Source of the DNA: a virus
IMG/VR virus record: IMGVR_UViG_3300035180_000978
Span: 1 to 64,000 of that record
Direction: 5' to 3' (one strand)
Length of the DNA stretch: 64,000 nt
Below, piece by piece: positions 15,989 through 24,376 of the stretch; position 1 is the first letter of the stretch; every line of letters starts with the position of its first letter. The position numbers were made by a program, and so were the translations under genes. The notes under the pieces are model-generated. The model did no database searches. It saw only the letters and a list, made by a program, of their open reading frames with translations, and was not told the origin of the DNA.

Positions 15989-16567
15989 TCAGCCCGTCCT
16001 ATCGAAGCCGACGTCATCGGCCGCTTCATGCACATCAACTGACTCGATCATCCCATACTTCACGTACATCGCGCGATGTAACAAAACATGCGGCAGAGCC
16101 GGTAGCTTGCGCCCATCGTTCATTCCGCAACGCATCCACTTGCCTGAGTCCCATGGAAGCAATGCCCACGGGCATGTGAGGTCGCACCACTCCGGCAACG
16201 GTGCGTCGATGACTTCGAGAACACACCCATGAAGCAGTCTCTCGAAGTCTTTCTCCTCGAACCGTGCGTTTTCGGTGAGCCACTCGAACGTCTCCGAAAT
16301 CACCTGCTCCACGTACTCTGGAGAGGGTACCCGGTTCCCAACGATCATGAGCCCGTGGACTGTGACGTAACGCATGCTGTTGCGCAGACGCGAACGCCCG
16401 ATGGCCTGGGTCAGGAGTCTCGCGGCTCCAAGGGCACCAATCAGCGCGGCAGCAAGCGCCAGCCACCTGTGACGCATGAAGACGATGGAGCCCGACAATC
16501 CAAGCAAAAACATGAACGTTTCGATCACGTCTTCGAGCGGATTCCATAACGAAATCTTGACCTTCAT
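15989..16567 (-). CDS. Membrane protein with two N-terminal helices
   Basis: The protein has 192 residues from ATG 16567, coupled by ATGA to the ATP-grasp gene. Residues 16-60 form two hydrophobic segments (ETFMFLLGLSGSIVFM and WLALAAALIGALGAARLL). The remainder is soluble with four cysteines and an LPHVLLHRAMYVKYG segment near residue 158, whose histidines recall DUF-type membrane-attached hydrolases. No family is assigned. Being last but one in the biosynthetic operon, it may tether or transport its product. Confidence 0.6.
   Translation of the reverse strand: MKVKISLWNPLEDVIETFMFLLGLSGSIVFMRHRWLALAAALIGALGAARLLTQAIGRSRLRNSMRYVTVHGLMIVGNRVPSPEYVEQVISETFEWLTENARFEEKDFERLLHGCVLEVIDAPLPEWCDLTCPWALLPWDSGKWMRCGMNDGRKLPALPHVLLHRAMYVKYGMIESVDVHEAADDVGFDRTG
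16326..16338. repeat. Motif A palindrome, one mismatch
   Basis: GGTACCCGGTTCC differs by one base from the 13-bp motif A. It lies inside the membrane-protein gene. Confidence 0.45.
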
Positions 16568-17943
16568 TCTCGGTACCAGCCTCTCGGAAGGACCCCGCTC
16601 TCACCCAGCGCGCCCTTCGCCTCATCGTCTTCCCAGCGATAGCCGATGTCTGTCCTGTAGTACGCGCCCGTGAACTTGCAGAACCGAGCAACGCTGTAGG
16701 CATGCTTCTTCGCGATGGGAAACGTGTCACCAGCTCCAATGGCGTTGTAGACGCGATCGCCTCTCGTCACCATGCGTTCCTGCTTGTCGAAGACACAGTT
16801 CATTCTCGACAGCGTCTGGAAGCCGTAGTCGGCGAAGACGCGACCGTAGATCAGTTCCTTCACCGGACCGGAAACAATGTGTCGGCGGTCACTTTCTCCG
16901 GTCATCGCGTAGCTGTCGCAGACCACAACGCCTACACCGTGCTTGTACCGCCACCGGACATCGTCTGGACGAAGGGCCTTTCGGTGCATCCTCTGGACGA
17001 TTTCCGAGAAGTCCGTGCCGAGCAGTGTCATCGCCAGCTCGAACTGGCTACTTCCAAGTCTGGTCATGAACTCGAAAACCGTTAGCGTGTCTGTCTTCGG
17101 ATTGTACATGCAGCTCGCATCGAGCCAGCCCGTGTAGCCGACCTCCTTGAACCAAGGCATCATTGGCCAAAAGATTTCCTGGAGCACCCTGTCAGAGACT
17201 CCAGCGATGTCGTGCGAGCCCATCTCGCTCGTCTCTCGACCCAGGTCTCCGGTGGCCAACCGCGTGTACTCGAAATCGGTGACCATCGGGATGATCTGGT
17301 CTGTTTCGTGGCTGACGAGCACCGAGAACGCGACTTCGTGACCAGACAGCTTCTCTTCGATGACGCTCGGAAACCAAGCGTCTGGCCGCGACTCGATGGC
17401 CGAGATGGCTTCCTTCTTCGTATCGTAGATCTCCGCAACGACCTCATGTGTCGTGGAGTCGAGCAGTTTCACAACGCATCCCTCCCACGGGCAGTCGTTA
17501 CTCAGGAAGGCAAGCGCCTCCTGCTTTGTCCGGACGAGCTCCATTGCAGAAGCGGCCACGCCGTACTTCGACGTAACCGATCGAGCAAACCATCGGTCGT
17601 CCTCGAGCCTGGCCGCTTCTCTGTTCACGCACAGCGTTGGAATCTTCTCCGCGTACTTGGACATCCCTCCAGTGATGGCATCGTCGAGGAAACAGCAGAT
17701 GATCGCGTCCCATTTGCCGCTCTTGATCATCGAGTCAATGTGACCGTAGTACTTGGCCCAGTCTCTCTTCTCGCCGTCACCAAACGGATCGTGATCCGCG
17801 GTGGTATGTGCATTCTTCCAAACGTCGTACTCATCGAAGTCCGGGTATCGACGAACGAGTGCGTCTCCGTTGGTTGAACGATAGATGTTGGCTTCGAGTC
17901 CGTTCGGTCGGCCCCATGTTCCTGTAACAAAGACCTTTTTCAT
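16564..17943 (-). CDS. PurD-like ATP-grasp ligase
   Basis: The protein has 459 residues from ATG 17943, which shares one base with the upstream stop (TGATG). The layout follows phosphoribosylamine-glycine ligase (PurD): EEKLSGHEVAFSVL near residue 190, MVTDFEYTRL and GDLGRETSEMGSH near 220, then TGWLDASCMY and TVFEFMTRLGSSQFEL for ATP and metal binding. ATP-grasp enzymes join a carboxylate to an amine through an acyl phosphate. No purine pathway neighbours are present, and the operon instead holds acetyltransferases, a deacetylase and a dioxygenase. Ligation of an amino acid or acyl group to a sugar or modified base is therefore more likely than purine synthesis. This last step is inference. 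Confidence 0.75.
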   Translation of the reverse strand: MKKVFVTGTWGRPNGLEANIYRSTNGDALVRRYPDFDEYDVWKNAHTTADHDPFGDGEKRDWAKYYGHIDSMIKSGKWDAIICCFLDDAITGGMSKYAEKIPTLCVNREAARLEDDRWFARSVTSKYGVAASAMELVRTKQEALAFLSNDCPWEGCVVKLLDSTTHEVVAEIYDTKKEAISAIESRPDAWFPSVIEEKLSGHEVAFSVLVSHETDQIIPMVTDFEYTRLATGDLGRETSEMGSHDIAGVSDRVLQEIFWPMMPWFKEVGYTGWLDASCMYNPKTDTLTVFEFMTRLGSSQFELAMTLLGTDFSEIVQRMHRKALRPDDVRWRYKHGVGVVVCDSYAMTGESDRRHIVSGPVKELIYGRVFADYGFQTLSRMNCVFDKQERMVTRGDRVYNAIGAGDTFPIAKKHAYSVARFCKFTGAYYRTDIGYRWEDDEAKGALGESGVLPRGWYRE

Positions 17944-18818
17944 CACACAATCTCCACGTCGTACGTTGGCAGCGGTCGATACTTGAACAGAAGTTTGATG
18001 TCGCTCTTGTAATTTCCAACGTCGACCGTTTCGATTCCAACGCTGATGGCTCTGGCGATCACTTCTTTGTACAGGACTTTTCCGAGTCCTGAGTATTCAG
18101 GAAGCGCGTGCCCCATGAATGACAGGATCGATCTGGTCGGCGCATGCTCGACAAACACTTCCGCCGCCGCGAGGCGCTCGCCATCGTAGATCTTGAGGCA
18201 CCGATAGAATCCCAGCGCAGACGCAGTTCCGAGAAGCTTGCACAAGCCTCCGAGCCTGTTGCCACTCTCGTAGTACGGAACCTCGCCCATCTTGATGGAC
18301 ACAGTCGCATTCAGGTCCAGCAACCATGACAGATCCCGCGCATCAAATAGTGTCGACAGCGATCTACTGAACCTGTCGTACTGGCGAAGTTCTTGAGTCA
18401 GGTTTCGGCGACGCTTGCTCGACCAGACCGTGGCCTCGTACTCTTCCATCGATCGATATGGACAAAGATCGATCCGCATCGACGAGTACTCGTCCTGGAG
18501 CTTTGGCTTCAAGATCTCATGGGCGCCAGACGTGAACGACCAAAAAGGTTTCGGCATTTCCTCGACGAACTGACAAGCGTCGACCTCGTTCATCGGAAGC
18601 GCATCTTGCTCCACGAACGTCTCGCCGCCCCACACTTCAGAGGCTCCGCTTTCGAGCTGCCACGCGAACACATGACTCTGTCGACCAATGAACACAAACG
18701 GCTTGGCGCGACCAGTGATGGCCTTTCGATACCAGAGGGTGTCCGCTACGTGCTGCGCGTTCTTCTCTTTCAGATCGAGGAAGAGCGAGTCCACCAAGTG
18801 TTCATCTTGAACCAGCAT
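17943..18818 (-). CDS. FemAB/GNAT-type acyltransferase
   Basis: The protein has 291 residues from ATG 18818, overlapping the upstream GNAT gene by 17 bases. The C-terminal half has the Acetyltransf_6 or FemAB-like pattern: SSKRRRNLTQELRQYDRF near residue 140, then AAAEVFVEH, SGLGKVLYKEVI and DVGNYKSDIKLLFKY. Family members transfer acyl or aminoacyl groups to cell-wall precursors or exopolysaccharide units. In this operon it likely acts on the same substrate as the neighbouring ATP-grasp and GNAT enzymes. The acceptor and donor are unknown. Confidence 0.65.
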   Translation of the reverse strand: MLVQDEHLVDSLFLDLKEKNAQHVADTLWYRKAITGRAKPFVFIGRQSHVFAWQLESGASEVWGGETFVEQDALPMNEVDACQFVEEMPKPFWSFTSGAHEILKPKLQDEYSSMRIDLCPYRSMEEYEATVWSSKRRRNLTQELRQYDRFSRSLSTLFDARDLSWLLDLNATVSIKMGEVPYYESGNRLGGLCKLLGTASALGFYRCLKIYDGERLAAAEVFVEHAPTRSILSFMGHALPEYSGLGKVLYKEVIARAISVGIETVDVGNYKSDIKLLFKYRPLPTYDVEIV

Positions 18819-19332
18819 CGGTGTCTTTCGGGCAGAGCGCGTACAGGTGGTACCAGGCATGGTCTTGATCGCCGTGATAGTCGGAGAGCTTGTGCTCGCT
18901 CAGCTTCTCCCACCCGAGCTTCGATATGTCGTCGCGACGCTTCTCCATCATCTTGTGTGAGCCTTCGACAAGCTCCATGTCGAAGAGCGTAACAACCCTC
19001 TCTTCTTTCATCGCGCACATGAACGACCGCATCATCTGCCATCCGACGTTCATGCGTTGAAACTCTGGTCTGACGGCGAAGTCAGCCAGGTAGAGCATGC
19101 GACGACTCTCGTTCTCCGCCATCACGTGCACGAGCATGTAGCCAACCATGTCACTGTCGTCCACAGTGGCTTTGAGCGAGAACCTGAGTCCGTCGTACAC
19201 GTACAGGTCCGCGATGTTTTCGACGCCCATCACCTTGTCTCCACTGAAGGCCGATATCTCGACAGAGATGATCGATGCGTAGTCCTCAGGAACGAGGTTC
19301 GAGATCCTGAACTCTCCGATCTTTTCACTCAT
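18802..19332 (-). CDS. GNAT acetyltransferase
   Basis: The protein has 176 residues from ATG 19332, coupled by ATGA to the PIG-L gene. The central segment LADFAVRPEFQRMNVGWQMM (about residues 81-100) is the acetyl-CoA-binding motif A (Q/R-x-x-G-x-G/A type) of GNAT enzymes, preceded by a typical beta bulge (DMVGYMLVHV). It probably acetylates or acylates an amine made available by the coupled deacetylase. The target could be small-molecule or DNA-linked. Confidence 0.8.
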   Translation of the reverse strand: MSEKIGEFRISNLVPEDYASIISVEISAFSGDKVMGVENIADLYVYDGLRFSLKATVDDSDMVGYMLVHVMAENESRRMLYLADFAVRPEFQRMNVGWQMMRSFMCAMKEERVVTLFDMELVEGSHKMMEKRRDDISKLGWEKLSEHKLSDYHGDQDHAWYHLYALCPKDTDAGSR

Positions 19333-20114
19333 CGCTTCCTCTTCACCTTACTCTTCGTCGTACTGCTTCCGTTGGTAGTGAACACGATCTCCCTTTTCAA
19401 CTCGAACGCCTCGGCGGCTTCGAAGGAGGCAGCCATACCTCTGAACCTAGCGACCACTCGCATACCTTCGAGAGATCGAGGAAACGGAAAGGCATCCGTC
19501 TCGCTGGTGTAGCAAGCGAGAGCTCTTACCTTTTGTTCCAGAGTGTCGGTGATGTCGACGAAGACATTCGGATTGAACCCCCACCCTGGCGGAGCTTGCT
19601 CTGTCGTTGAGGGGACCTCGTAACAGAGGACCTTCTGCACGTTGTAACGTCGAGCCGTCTTCTCCTTCTGCTTGTACGGAGAAGCGGCGCCGCGGAGCTC
19701 GTTCTCGGTGTACTTGTCTTCCCAGTTACCGAGCGTGCGCGTGGCCACAAGCCCAGCCTCGAAGACCGCTCGATGATCTTGGTTCACGTCGCCTCGATGC
19801 GGCAGCATCACAAGTGATGGACGGATCATGGCAATGTGCTTCTCAATCGGAACGATGACGTCCGAAAGTGACGTGTCAAGTCGTTCCTCGCGAAGGTGAG
19901 CGAAGAACACCGCTTTCGTTCCAAGAATCGCGTTTGCTTTCAGGGCGCAATCGCGAAGGAATCCGATCAACTGCGGATCGTACGAATGCCCCTCTGAACG
20001 ATCGCACATGATCAAGACGAAGACCTCGTGACCAGCGTTGGCGAGCTTCGCCATGTACCCACCAGCTCCGAGCACTTCGTCATCCGCATGCGGAGCGACT
20101 ACCAGAACTCTCAT
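19329..20114 (-). CDS. PIG-L/LmbE family N-deacetylase
   Basis: The protein has 261 residues from ATG 20114; the ribosome site is weak. The N-terminal VLVVAPHADDEVLGAGG carries the zinc ligands H9 and D12, with D11 as likely catalytic base. HRGDVNQDHRAVFEAG (H106 and H114) gives the remaining family ligands. PIG-L enzymes remove the N-acetyl group from GlcNAc-type substrates, as in mycothiol, bacillithiol, GPI and antibiotic pathways. With a GNAT directly coupled downstream, a deacetylate-then-reacylate scheme on an amino sugar is plausible. Confidence 0.85.
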   Translation of the reverse strand: MRVLVVAPHADDEVLGAGGYMAKLANAGHEVFVLIMCDRSEGHSYDPQLIGFLRDCALKANAILGTKAVFFAHLREERLDTSLSDVIVPIEKHIAMIRPSLVMLPHRGDVNQDHRAVFEAGLVATRTLGNWEDKYTENELRGAASPYKQKEKTARRYNVQKVLCYEVPSTTEQAPPGWGFNPNVFVDITDTLEQKVRALACYTSETDAFPFPRSLEGMRVVARFRGMAASFEAAEAFELKREIVFTTNGSSTTKSKVKRKR

Positions 20115-20189
20115 CAGAAGAACCTGTCCGGACTCTTGTCCATGACCGATTCATACAACCGTCTCTGTTCGAAAACGAGCGATCTATAG

Positions 20190-20987
20190 CTAGTAACCGT
20201 CGTCTGCTCGCCAGTCTTTCAACCAGCGCGGGTCGATCTCGTCTCCGAGCCGCACGAAGCGAAGGTCCGTGGATAGCCGCGGTTCATCGGTGCGACAGTC
20301 GAGCGAAGCATGGATGATGTACGGAGAGTGGCAGACCACGTCTCCAGCCTCGAAGTCGCTGACCAGCCATTTCCTTCCCGTTCGTTCCGCAAGTGCTTGC
20401 AGATCGTGGCTGAGGCGCCGCTTGTCATTCGGACTGTCGGTGCGATCGCTCATCGTCTGACGCAGCTTGTCGATGCCGATCTTGTGCGATCCTTCGAGGT
20501 ACGTGAGAGACCCCGTATCTGCGAGACAGTCCCCGATCGGCACCCAGAACGTGACGACGTCCTTGGTGCCCTGATCGACGTAGCTCAGATCCGCATGCGC
20601 CCGCGAGGCAGCGTGTCCTTTCTTGAAGTGACGGAGCGGTCTCCGCTTGAGCGGAACCACTGAATCTATCTGCAAGAGCGCCTCAGAGATCTGAAACATC
20701 TCCTCTGGCTTGGCGAACGAATCGAAGACCTCCGACCGAACAAACGAAAAAGCTGGATGGCCTGGCGTTCCATGTGAAGGACACCCATCCGACTTGAAGT
20801 TGAACAGGTCGAAGTACAGCTTCCGGATACCGAGTACCCGCTTCTTTGGGAGCAGACCCGAGAACTTCAGGTAGCCGTCCTCTGCGTAGCGCTTGCGAAG
20901 CGCCTCTTGATCCCCGAGCAGGTCACTGCTGTCGACCATGGGTGCGGTGCACGACTTTGATAGTGCAACGCCATTCGAGCTGTACAT
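20190..20987 (-). CDS. PhyH-type Fe(II)/2-oxoglutarate dioxygenase
   Basis: The protein has 265 residues from ATG 20987 behind GGAACG. The iron-binding triad is visible: HAD at residues 131-133 and H226 in YIIHASLD, with R243 (DLRFVRL) as 2-oxoglutarate ligand. The spacing matches phytanoyl-CoA hydroxylase-like enzymes, and TGSLTYLEGSHK is also typical. It presumably hydroxylates the molecule processed by the downstream PIG-L, GNAT and ATP-grasp enzymes. Some phage relatives act on bases in DNA, but this one lacks TET/JBP features. A motif-B variant is at 20389, and a promoter/operator precedes it. Confidence 0.85.
   Translation of the reverse strand: MYSSNGVALSKSCTAPMVDSSDLLGDQEALRKRYAEDGYLKFSGLLPKKRVLGIRKLYFDLFNFKSDGCPSHGTPGHPAFSFVRSEVFDSFAKPEEMFQISEALLQIDSVVPLKRRPLRHFKKGHAASRAHADLSYVDQGTKDVVTFWVPIGDCLADTGSLTYLEGSHKIGIDKLRQTMSDRTDSPNDKRRLSHDLQALAERTGRKWLVSDFEAGDVVCHSPYIIHASLDCRTDEPRLSTDLRFVRLGDEIDPRWLKDWRADDGY
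20389..20402. repeat. Motif B palindrome variant
   Basis: CGCAAGTGCTTGCA, identical to the copy at 12065, encodes LQALAE in the dioxygenase gene. Confidence 0.55.
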
Positions 20988-20993
20988 CGATCG

Positions 20994-21046
20994 TTCCTTC
21001 GGTAGGTACGAAGGAAACTCTACAACGCGGTGACGCTTGCATGCAA
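20994..21046 (-). promoter_or_regulatory. Promoter with inverted-repeat operator before the dioxygenase operon
   Basis: On the minus strand a TTGCAT box (21046-21041) and TAGAGT (21022-21017) are separated by 18 bases. Just downstream lies a perfect inverted repeat TTCCTTCG-N7-CGAAGGAA (20994-21016), which reaches to the ribosome site of the dioxygenase gene. The repeat could be a repressor operator at the start site, or an RNA hairpin hiding the GGAACG Shine-Dalgarno. The -35 box is half of the palindrome TTGCATGCAA. Part of the repeat is shared with the operator at 2352. Confidence 0.6.
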
Positions 21047-21056
21047 CGAACGTAGG

Positions 21057-22697
21057 TTACGAGTCGAGCCGTGCTGGCTCCACCCATACCGCTCCACCAG
21101 AAGACAGCATGAATGCGTTCGTATCGCTCTCCAGAAGGACCGTGAGCATCCTTACGCCAATGGCTTCAGCCGTGTCCACCGGAACGGCGTTCCCGATTCG
21201 CTCGCGCCAGCCAGAGATGCTGTTCCCGGCGAGCTTCAAGGGCTTCCCGTCCACTTCTGTCGGGATCGACTGAAGGGCGGCAAGCTCCAGGGTGGTTAGC
21301 GGTCGGTGCCACGTTCCGTCCTCGGCTACGATGACTGGGACGAACGGTGGCTTGTCCGTGAGCTTGTTGATAATCCAGTGCGGACGGTTGTCTCGCGGAT
21401 CCGCCACGGCGAACGTGCCCGTATCGAGACGAGCGTTGCCGGTGACGGTCTTCGCCACCTCCTTCCAGTCGAGCACTCCGTACGTTCCTTTGTACGGCTC
21501 TGCCTTCGGGATCAGGCGAGGATCAGCTACCGAATACGCGCCCTGACCTACAGCTGACCCCGCGGCGATGGTGGAGGATGGCTGATTCCAGAAGTCCAGG
21601 ACCCCATAGCCATGGTCGTAGCAGACCGCAGGTGGCATCACGATGTTGAGCTTGATGTCCTTGGGGATGCGAGGGTCAGCCACGTTCAGGGCTCCTGAGC
21701 CTGGCCTCGCCGCTCCGATGACAGTCTTGCTTGCCTTGTCCCACTCGATGATGGCGTACTTGTTCTGGTGAGTGTTCTGGCTGTTCGAGATGGACGTGAC
21801 GCGCGGATCCGCGACATTCTCGACACCATTCGAGCCCGGTCCGCCAATCGTCCCCGTTGGTGCGTACCAGCTCTCAACGGCCTTACGCTTGAACTTGGAT
21901 CGGCGCTCCTGTCCTTCCTCGAGCACGCCCGGGAGATCCCTCCAGTCTCCACCAGCTGGGATGAGGGACAACCGGACCCAGTTCAACCACGAGACCTTTG
22001 GAAGAACGTGCATGGGGCCGCCAGCCGGATCATTCGGCATGGGCAGCTTCTCCAGGACTTCGCCGCACGCCTTCACCCGCTTCTTGATCGGTTGAAACAG
22101 AATCGCAGGGACCTTTTTATACTTTCGAGCAACGAGCAGGAAGCGTTGACGATGCTGGCCGAGACCACCGAGCTCACCACAATCATGAGTGCTGCCGTGG
22201 CAGACGTAACCGTGCGCGTTCAGTATCTCCTTGATCTGGCGGAGAAGCGGAGCGCCGCGTGACTGGATCCTGGGCACGTTCTCGATGAGTACGAGCCGAG
22301 GGCCTTCTGGCCATGCCTTGAACATCAGCTCCATCCAGTCGAGGATGAGCCGGTTCATCTTCTGGTACTTGTCCGTCTTCGACCGCTTCTCCGAGAGCAG
22401 ACCACTGAAGCCCTTGCACGGCGGGCTGCTGAAGACAGCGTCCGGTGGCTCCGGACCGAAGTGAGCGATCAGCTCCTTGGCCGTCATCGCCTGGATGTCG
22501 GCGCAGACGGCCTTCGACTTCGTCAGGTACTCGAAGTCTTCACAGGCAAGCTTGTCGTTGTCGATGTTGCCGATGACCTTCCACCGAGCCTCGACTCCGA
22601 GCATCTTCAACCGAGCACGAAGGAATCCCAAGGCTCCTGCGCCAATCCCTCCGAATGGGCAGAGGAGCGTGTACACCTTTTCATCTGTCGTCGACAT
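21057..22697 (-). CDS. DNA cytosine-5 methyltransferase with repeated target region
   Basis: The protein has 546 residues from ATG 22697. Motifs in order: SAM-binding FGGIGAGALGF (15-25), catalytic PPCKGFSG with C94, ENVP (139-142), QHRQRF (181-186), and C-terminal RPLTTLELAALQSIP and RIGNAVPV. Methylation is at C5 of cytosine. The target recognition region (about 275-440) contains four VADPR pentapeptides at 294, 338, 389 and 430. Between them lie repeats of the type YGVLDW-x-TV-G-x-G. No cognate restriction enzyme is present, so self-protection or masking is likely. Confidence 0.9.
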   Translation of the reverse strand: MSTTDEKVYTLLCPFGGIGAGALGFLRARLKMLGVEARWKVIGNIDNDKLACEDFEYLTKSKAVCADIQAMTAKELIAHFGPEPPDAVFSSPPCKGFSGLLSEKRSKTDKYQKMNRLILDWMELMFKAWPEGPRLVLIENVPRIQSRGAPLLRQIKEILNAHGYVCHGSTHDCGELGGLGQHRQRFLLVARKYKKVPAILFQPIKKRVKACGEVLEKLPMPNDPAGGPMHVLPKVSWLNWVRLSLIPAGGDWRDLPGVLEEGQERRSKFKRKAVESWYAPTGTIGGPGSNGVENVADPRVTSISNSQNTHQNKYAIIEWDKASKTVIGAARPGSGALNVADPRIPKDIKLNIVMPPAVCYDHGYGVLDFWNQPSSTIAAGSAVGQGAYSVADPRLIPKAEPYKGTYGVLDWKEVAKTVTGNARLDTGTFAVADPRDNRPHWIINKLTDKPPFVPVIVAEDGTWHRPLTTLELAALQSIPTEVDGKPLKLAGNSISGWRERIGNAVPVDTAEAIGVRMLTVLLESDTNAFMLSSGGAVWVEPARLDS

Positions 22698-23124
22698 GCT
22701 GTTCCTTCTTCCCGAGCTTCGTGTCTACTGCCGCCACCAGTGCCTCGCACTGACTCTTCGTCATCATCGCGATGTGGCTCATGCCGTTCGCGAGCTGCAA
22801 CGTCTTCTTCATCCACTTGTAGGCTTTGCCTTTCGACATCTTCCCTTCGGTGCAAAGGCGATCGAAGGATCGATGGGCCTCGACCCTCGCCTTCTTCGTC
22901 TCCTTGTTCGCCGGGATCCCGAGCGGTGTGCCGTCTGGATGCGCCCCGATCCCGCCGTCGCACTTCGTGTCCATCCACATCTCGCATCCGTAGAACCACT
23001 TCCCGTCCCTACGAGAACGAAGAACGAGCTTCGCGCCGCACTCAGGACAGACAAGGTGGTGGTTCTCGCGGGCCGGACGTTGCTGAACGTTGACCTCCCA
23101 CTCCTCCATGCCGTTGCGGTTCAT
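22681..23124 (-). CDS. Topoisomerase-type zinc-ribbon protein (DUF3268-like)
   Basis: The protein has 147 residues from ATG 23124, coupled by ATGA upstream, and overlaps the methyltransferase start by 17 bases. The N-terminus has CPECGAKLVLRSRRDGKWFYGCE-x-C, a four-cysteine zinc ribbon as at the C-terminus of type I topoisomerases. It is followed by a GIPANKETKKARVEAHRSFD segment seen in small phage proteins of this family. It probably binds single-stranded DNA. No catalytic site is visible. Confidence 0.7.
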   Translation of the reverse strand: MNRNGMEEWEVNVQQRPARENHHLVCPECGAKLVLRSRRDGKWFYGCEMWMDTKCDGGIGAHPDGTPLGIPANKETKKARVEAHRSFDRLCTEGKMSKGKAYKWMKKTLQLANGMSHIAMMTKSQCEALVAAVDTKLGKKEQHVDDR

Positions 23125-23933
23125 CGCGGATTCCCGTTCTGGTCGAGGGGGACGCCGTTGTGTTCGACGCCATCCAGTAGGCGGCCTCCGTCTTTCTTAC
23201 TCCGGAGCCGCACAAGCCCGTTCGCTCCAGGCGCCCAGTTACCGTGCTGCTTGAAGAAGAACGGCACTTTGGCGTACCCACACTGATCGCGGATCGTTCG
23301 ATACCAGTCGAGGCTTGGCTGACGAGCTCCTGGCCCAGACTCTCCTCCTGCTATGACCCAGTGAACGCCCTCCAGGTACATGTCATGCATTCCCGGATGC
23401 CAAATGCCGCACGTGTTGAAGTCGATCGGGCCCAGCATCGGCTCACATGACAGAAACCTCACCGGAGCGTTGATTCTCAACAGGCTCTCGATGCGTGACG
23501 TGTACTTCTGGTTCTCGACCGTCGTACCGAGCCACATGTTGGCTCGTAGCGTCTCTCCATAGATCTTCTTCACGTTCTCTGGACGCTTCGTGAGCAGCAG
23601 CCAAACGAGGCCAGGCGTAGCTTCGATCAGCTTCCACAGGCGATCGCGGTGGACATCAAGATCGCTCCGCAGCTCGAATACATCAGCCATCGACGCGCAG
23701 AAGACCTTGGGTCTTTTGTTGGGATCCTTGACGGCGCGGTCCCACTTCACCGGTTCGTTCCAGTGCTTATCGCCGAAGAACCTTCGAGGGGACTCGGTGC
23801 CCCATACATTCCAGCCGAACCTATGCGAGATGTTTTCCGCATAACATGACTTACAAGCTGGACTGATCTTCGCACATCCAGCCCACGGGTTGAACGTATG
23901 GTCGCACCACTCTATGGACGTTTTTTGGCCCAT
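23121..23933 (-). CDS. Gp37/Gp68 family protein (DUF5131-like)
   Basis: The protein has 270 residues from ATG 23933 behind GAGGGC. The N-terminus TSIEWCDHTFNPWAGCAKIS is followed by PACKSCYAE, the hallmark of the phage Gp37/Gp68 family. The C-x5-C-x2-C group resembles a radical SAM or spore photoproduct lyase-type cluster site. FCASMADVFE, LLLTKRPENV, CEPMLGPID and WVIAGGESGPGARQ also match the family. The biochemical role is unproven; a radical SAM reaction has been suggested on fold grounds. It lies beside a methyltransferase and an HNH endonuclease. Confidence 0.85.
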   Translation of the reverse strand: MGQKTSIEWCDHTFNPWAGCAKISPACKSCYAENISHRFGWNVWGTESPRRFFGDKHWNEPVKWDRAVKDPNKRPKVFCASMADVFELRSDLDVHRDRLWKLIEATPGLVWLLLTKRPENVKKIYGETLRANMWLGTTVENQKYTSRIESLLRINAPVRFLSCEPMLGPIDFNTCGIWHPGMHDMYLEGVHWVIAGGESGPGARQPSLDWYRTIRDQCGYAKVPFFFKQHGNWAPGANGLVRLRSKKDGGRLLDGVEHNGVPLDQNGNPR

Positions 23934-24364
23934 CGTGCCCTCACTCTCATGTTGTGACTTGGCATGAATCGTCTTGGTCGACCGTACTTGTCGAACCTCT
24001 TCATCTCCGTCTTGCAACCGCAAGCGCAGAGCACAGTGCGATTTCTTTGTTCTGGTCTCTTCAGCACAGAAGGCTTGGTGCGATGATGAACAAAATGTCG
24101 AAGTCGTCTCTTGGTGCCGCGTGTCACGACTAGGTTGCCAGGACTGTTGTTCGACTTATTTTCATCGTCGTGATGAACCTCTTCATCGCGACGAAGTCTT
24201 CTTCCAAGCTTTCTCTCCGCAACGAGGCGATGTTCGTACGCGTATCCACGAACGTCTGCGAGGTGATGGTCTTTTCCGACCATGATCAAGACGTACCCGT
24301 CCTTGGTTACGGTTCGACCACCCTTCCATTGGCCGTTTTTCTCGCCAACGTTCCATCTTGCCAT
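23912..24364 (-). CDS. HNH homing endonuclease
   Basis: The protein has 150 residues from ATG 24364. GQWKGGRTVTKDGYVLI, YAYEHRLVAERKLGR and EVHHDDENKSNNSPGNLVV give the HNH_3 catalytic region (H-H, N and N residues). A C-terminal CACGCKTEMKRFDKYGRPR is a zinc-knuckle-like segment. Such free-standing HNH enzymes cut intron- or gene-lacking alleles and spread between phages. It sits between two genes with a 22-base overlap and is probably a mobile insertion. Confidence 0.85.
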   Translation of the reverse strand: MARWNVGEKNGQWKGGRTVTKDGYVLIMVGKDHHLADVRGYAYEHRLVAERKLGRRLRRDEEVHHDDENKSNNSPGNLVVTRGTKRRLRHFVHHRTKPSVLKRPEQRNRTVLCACGCKTEMKRFDKYGRPRRFMPSHNMRVRARWAKKRP

Positions 24365-24376
24365 GGCTCTTCGTCC

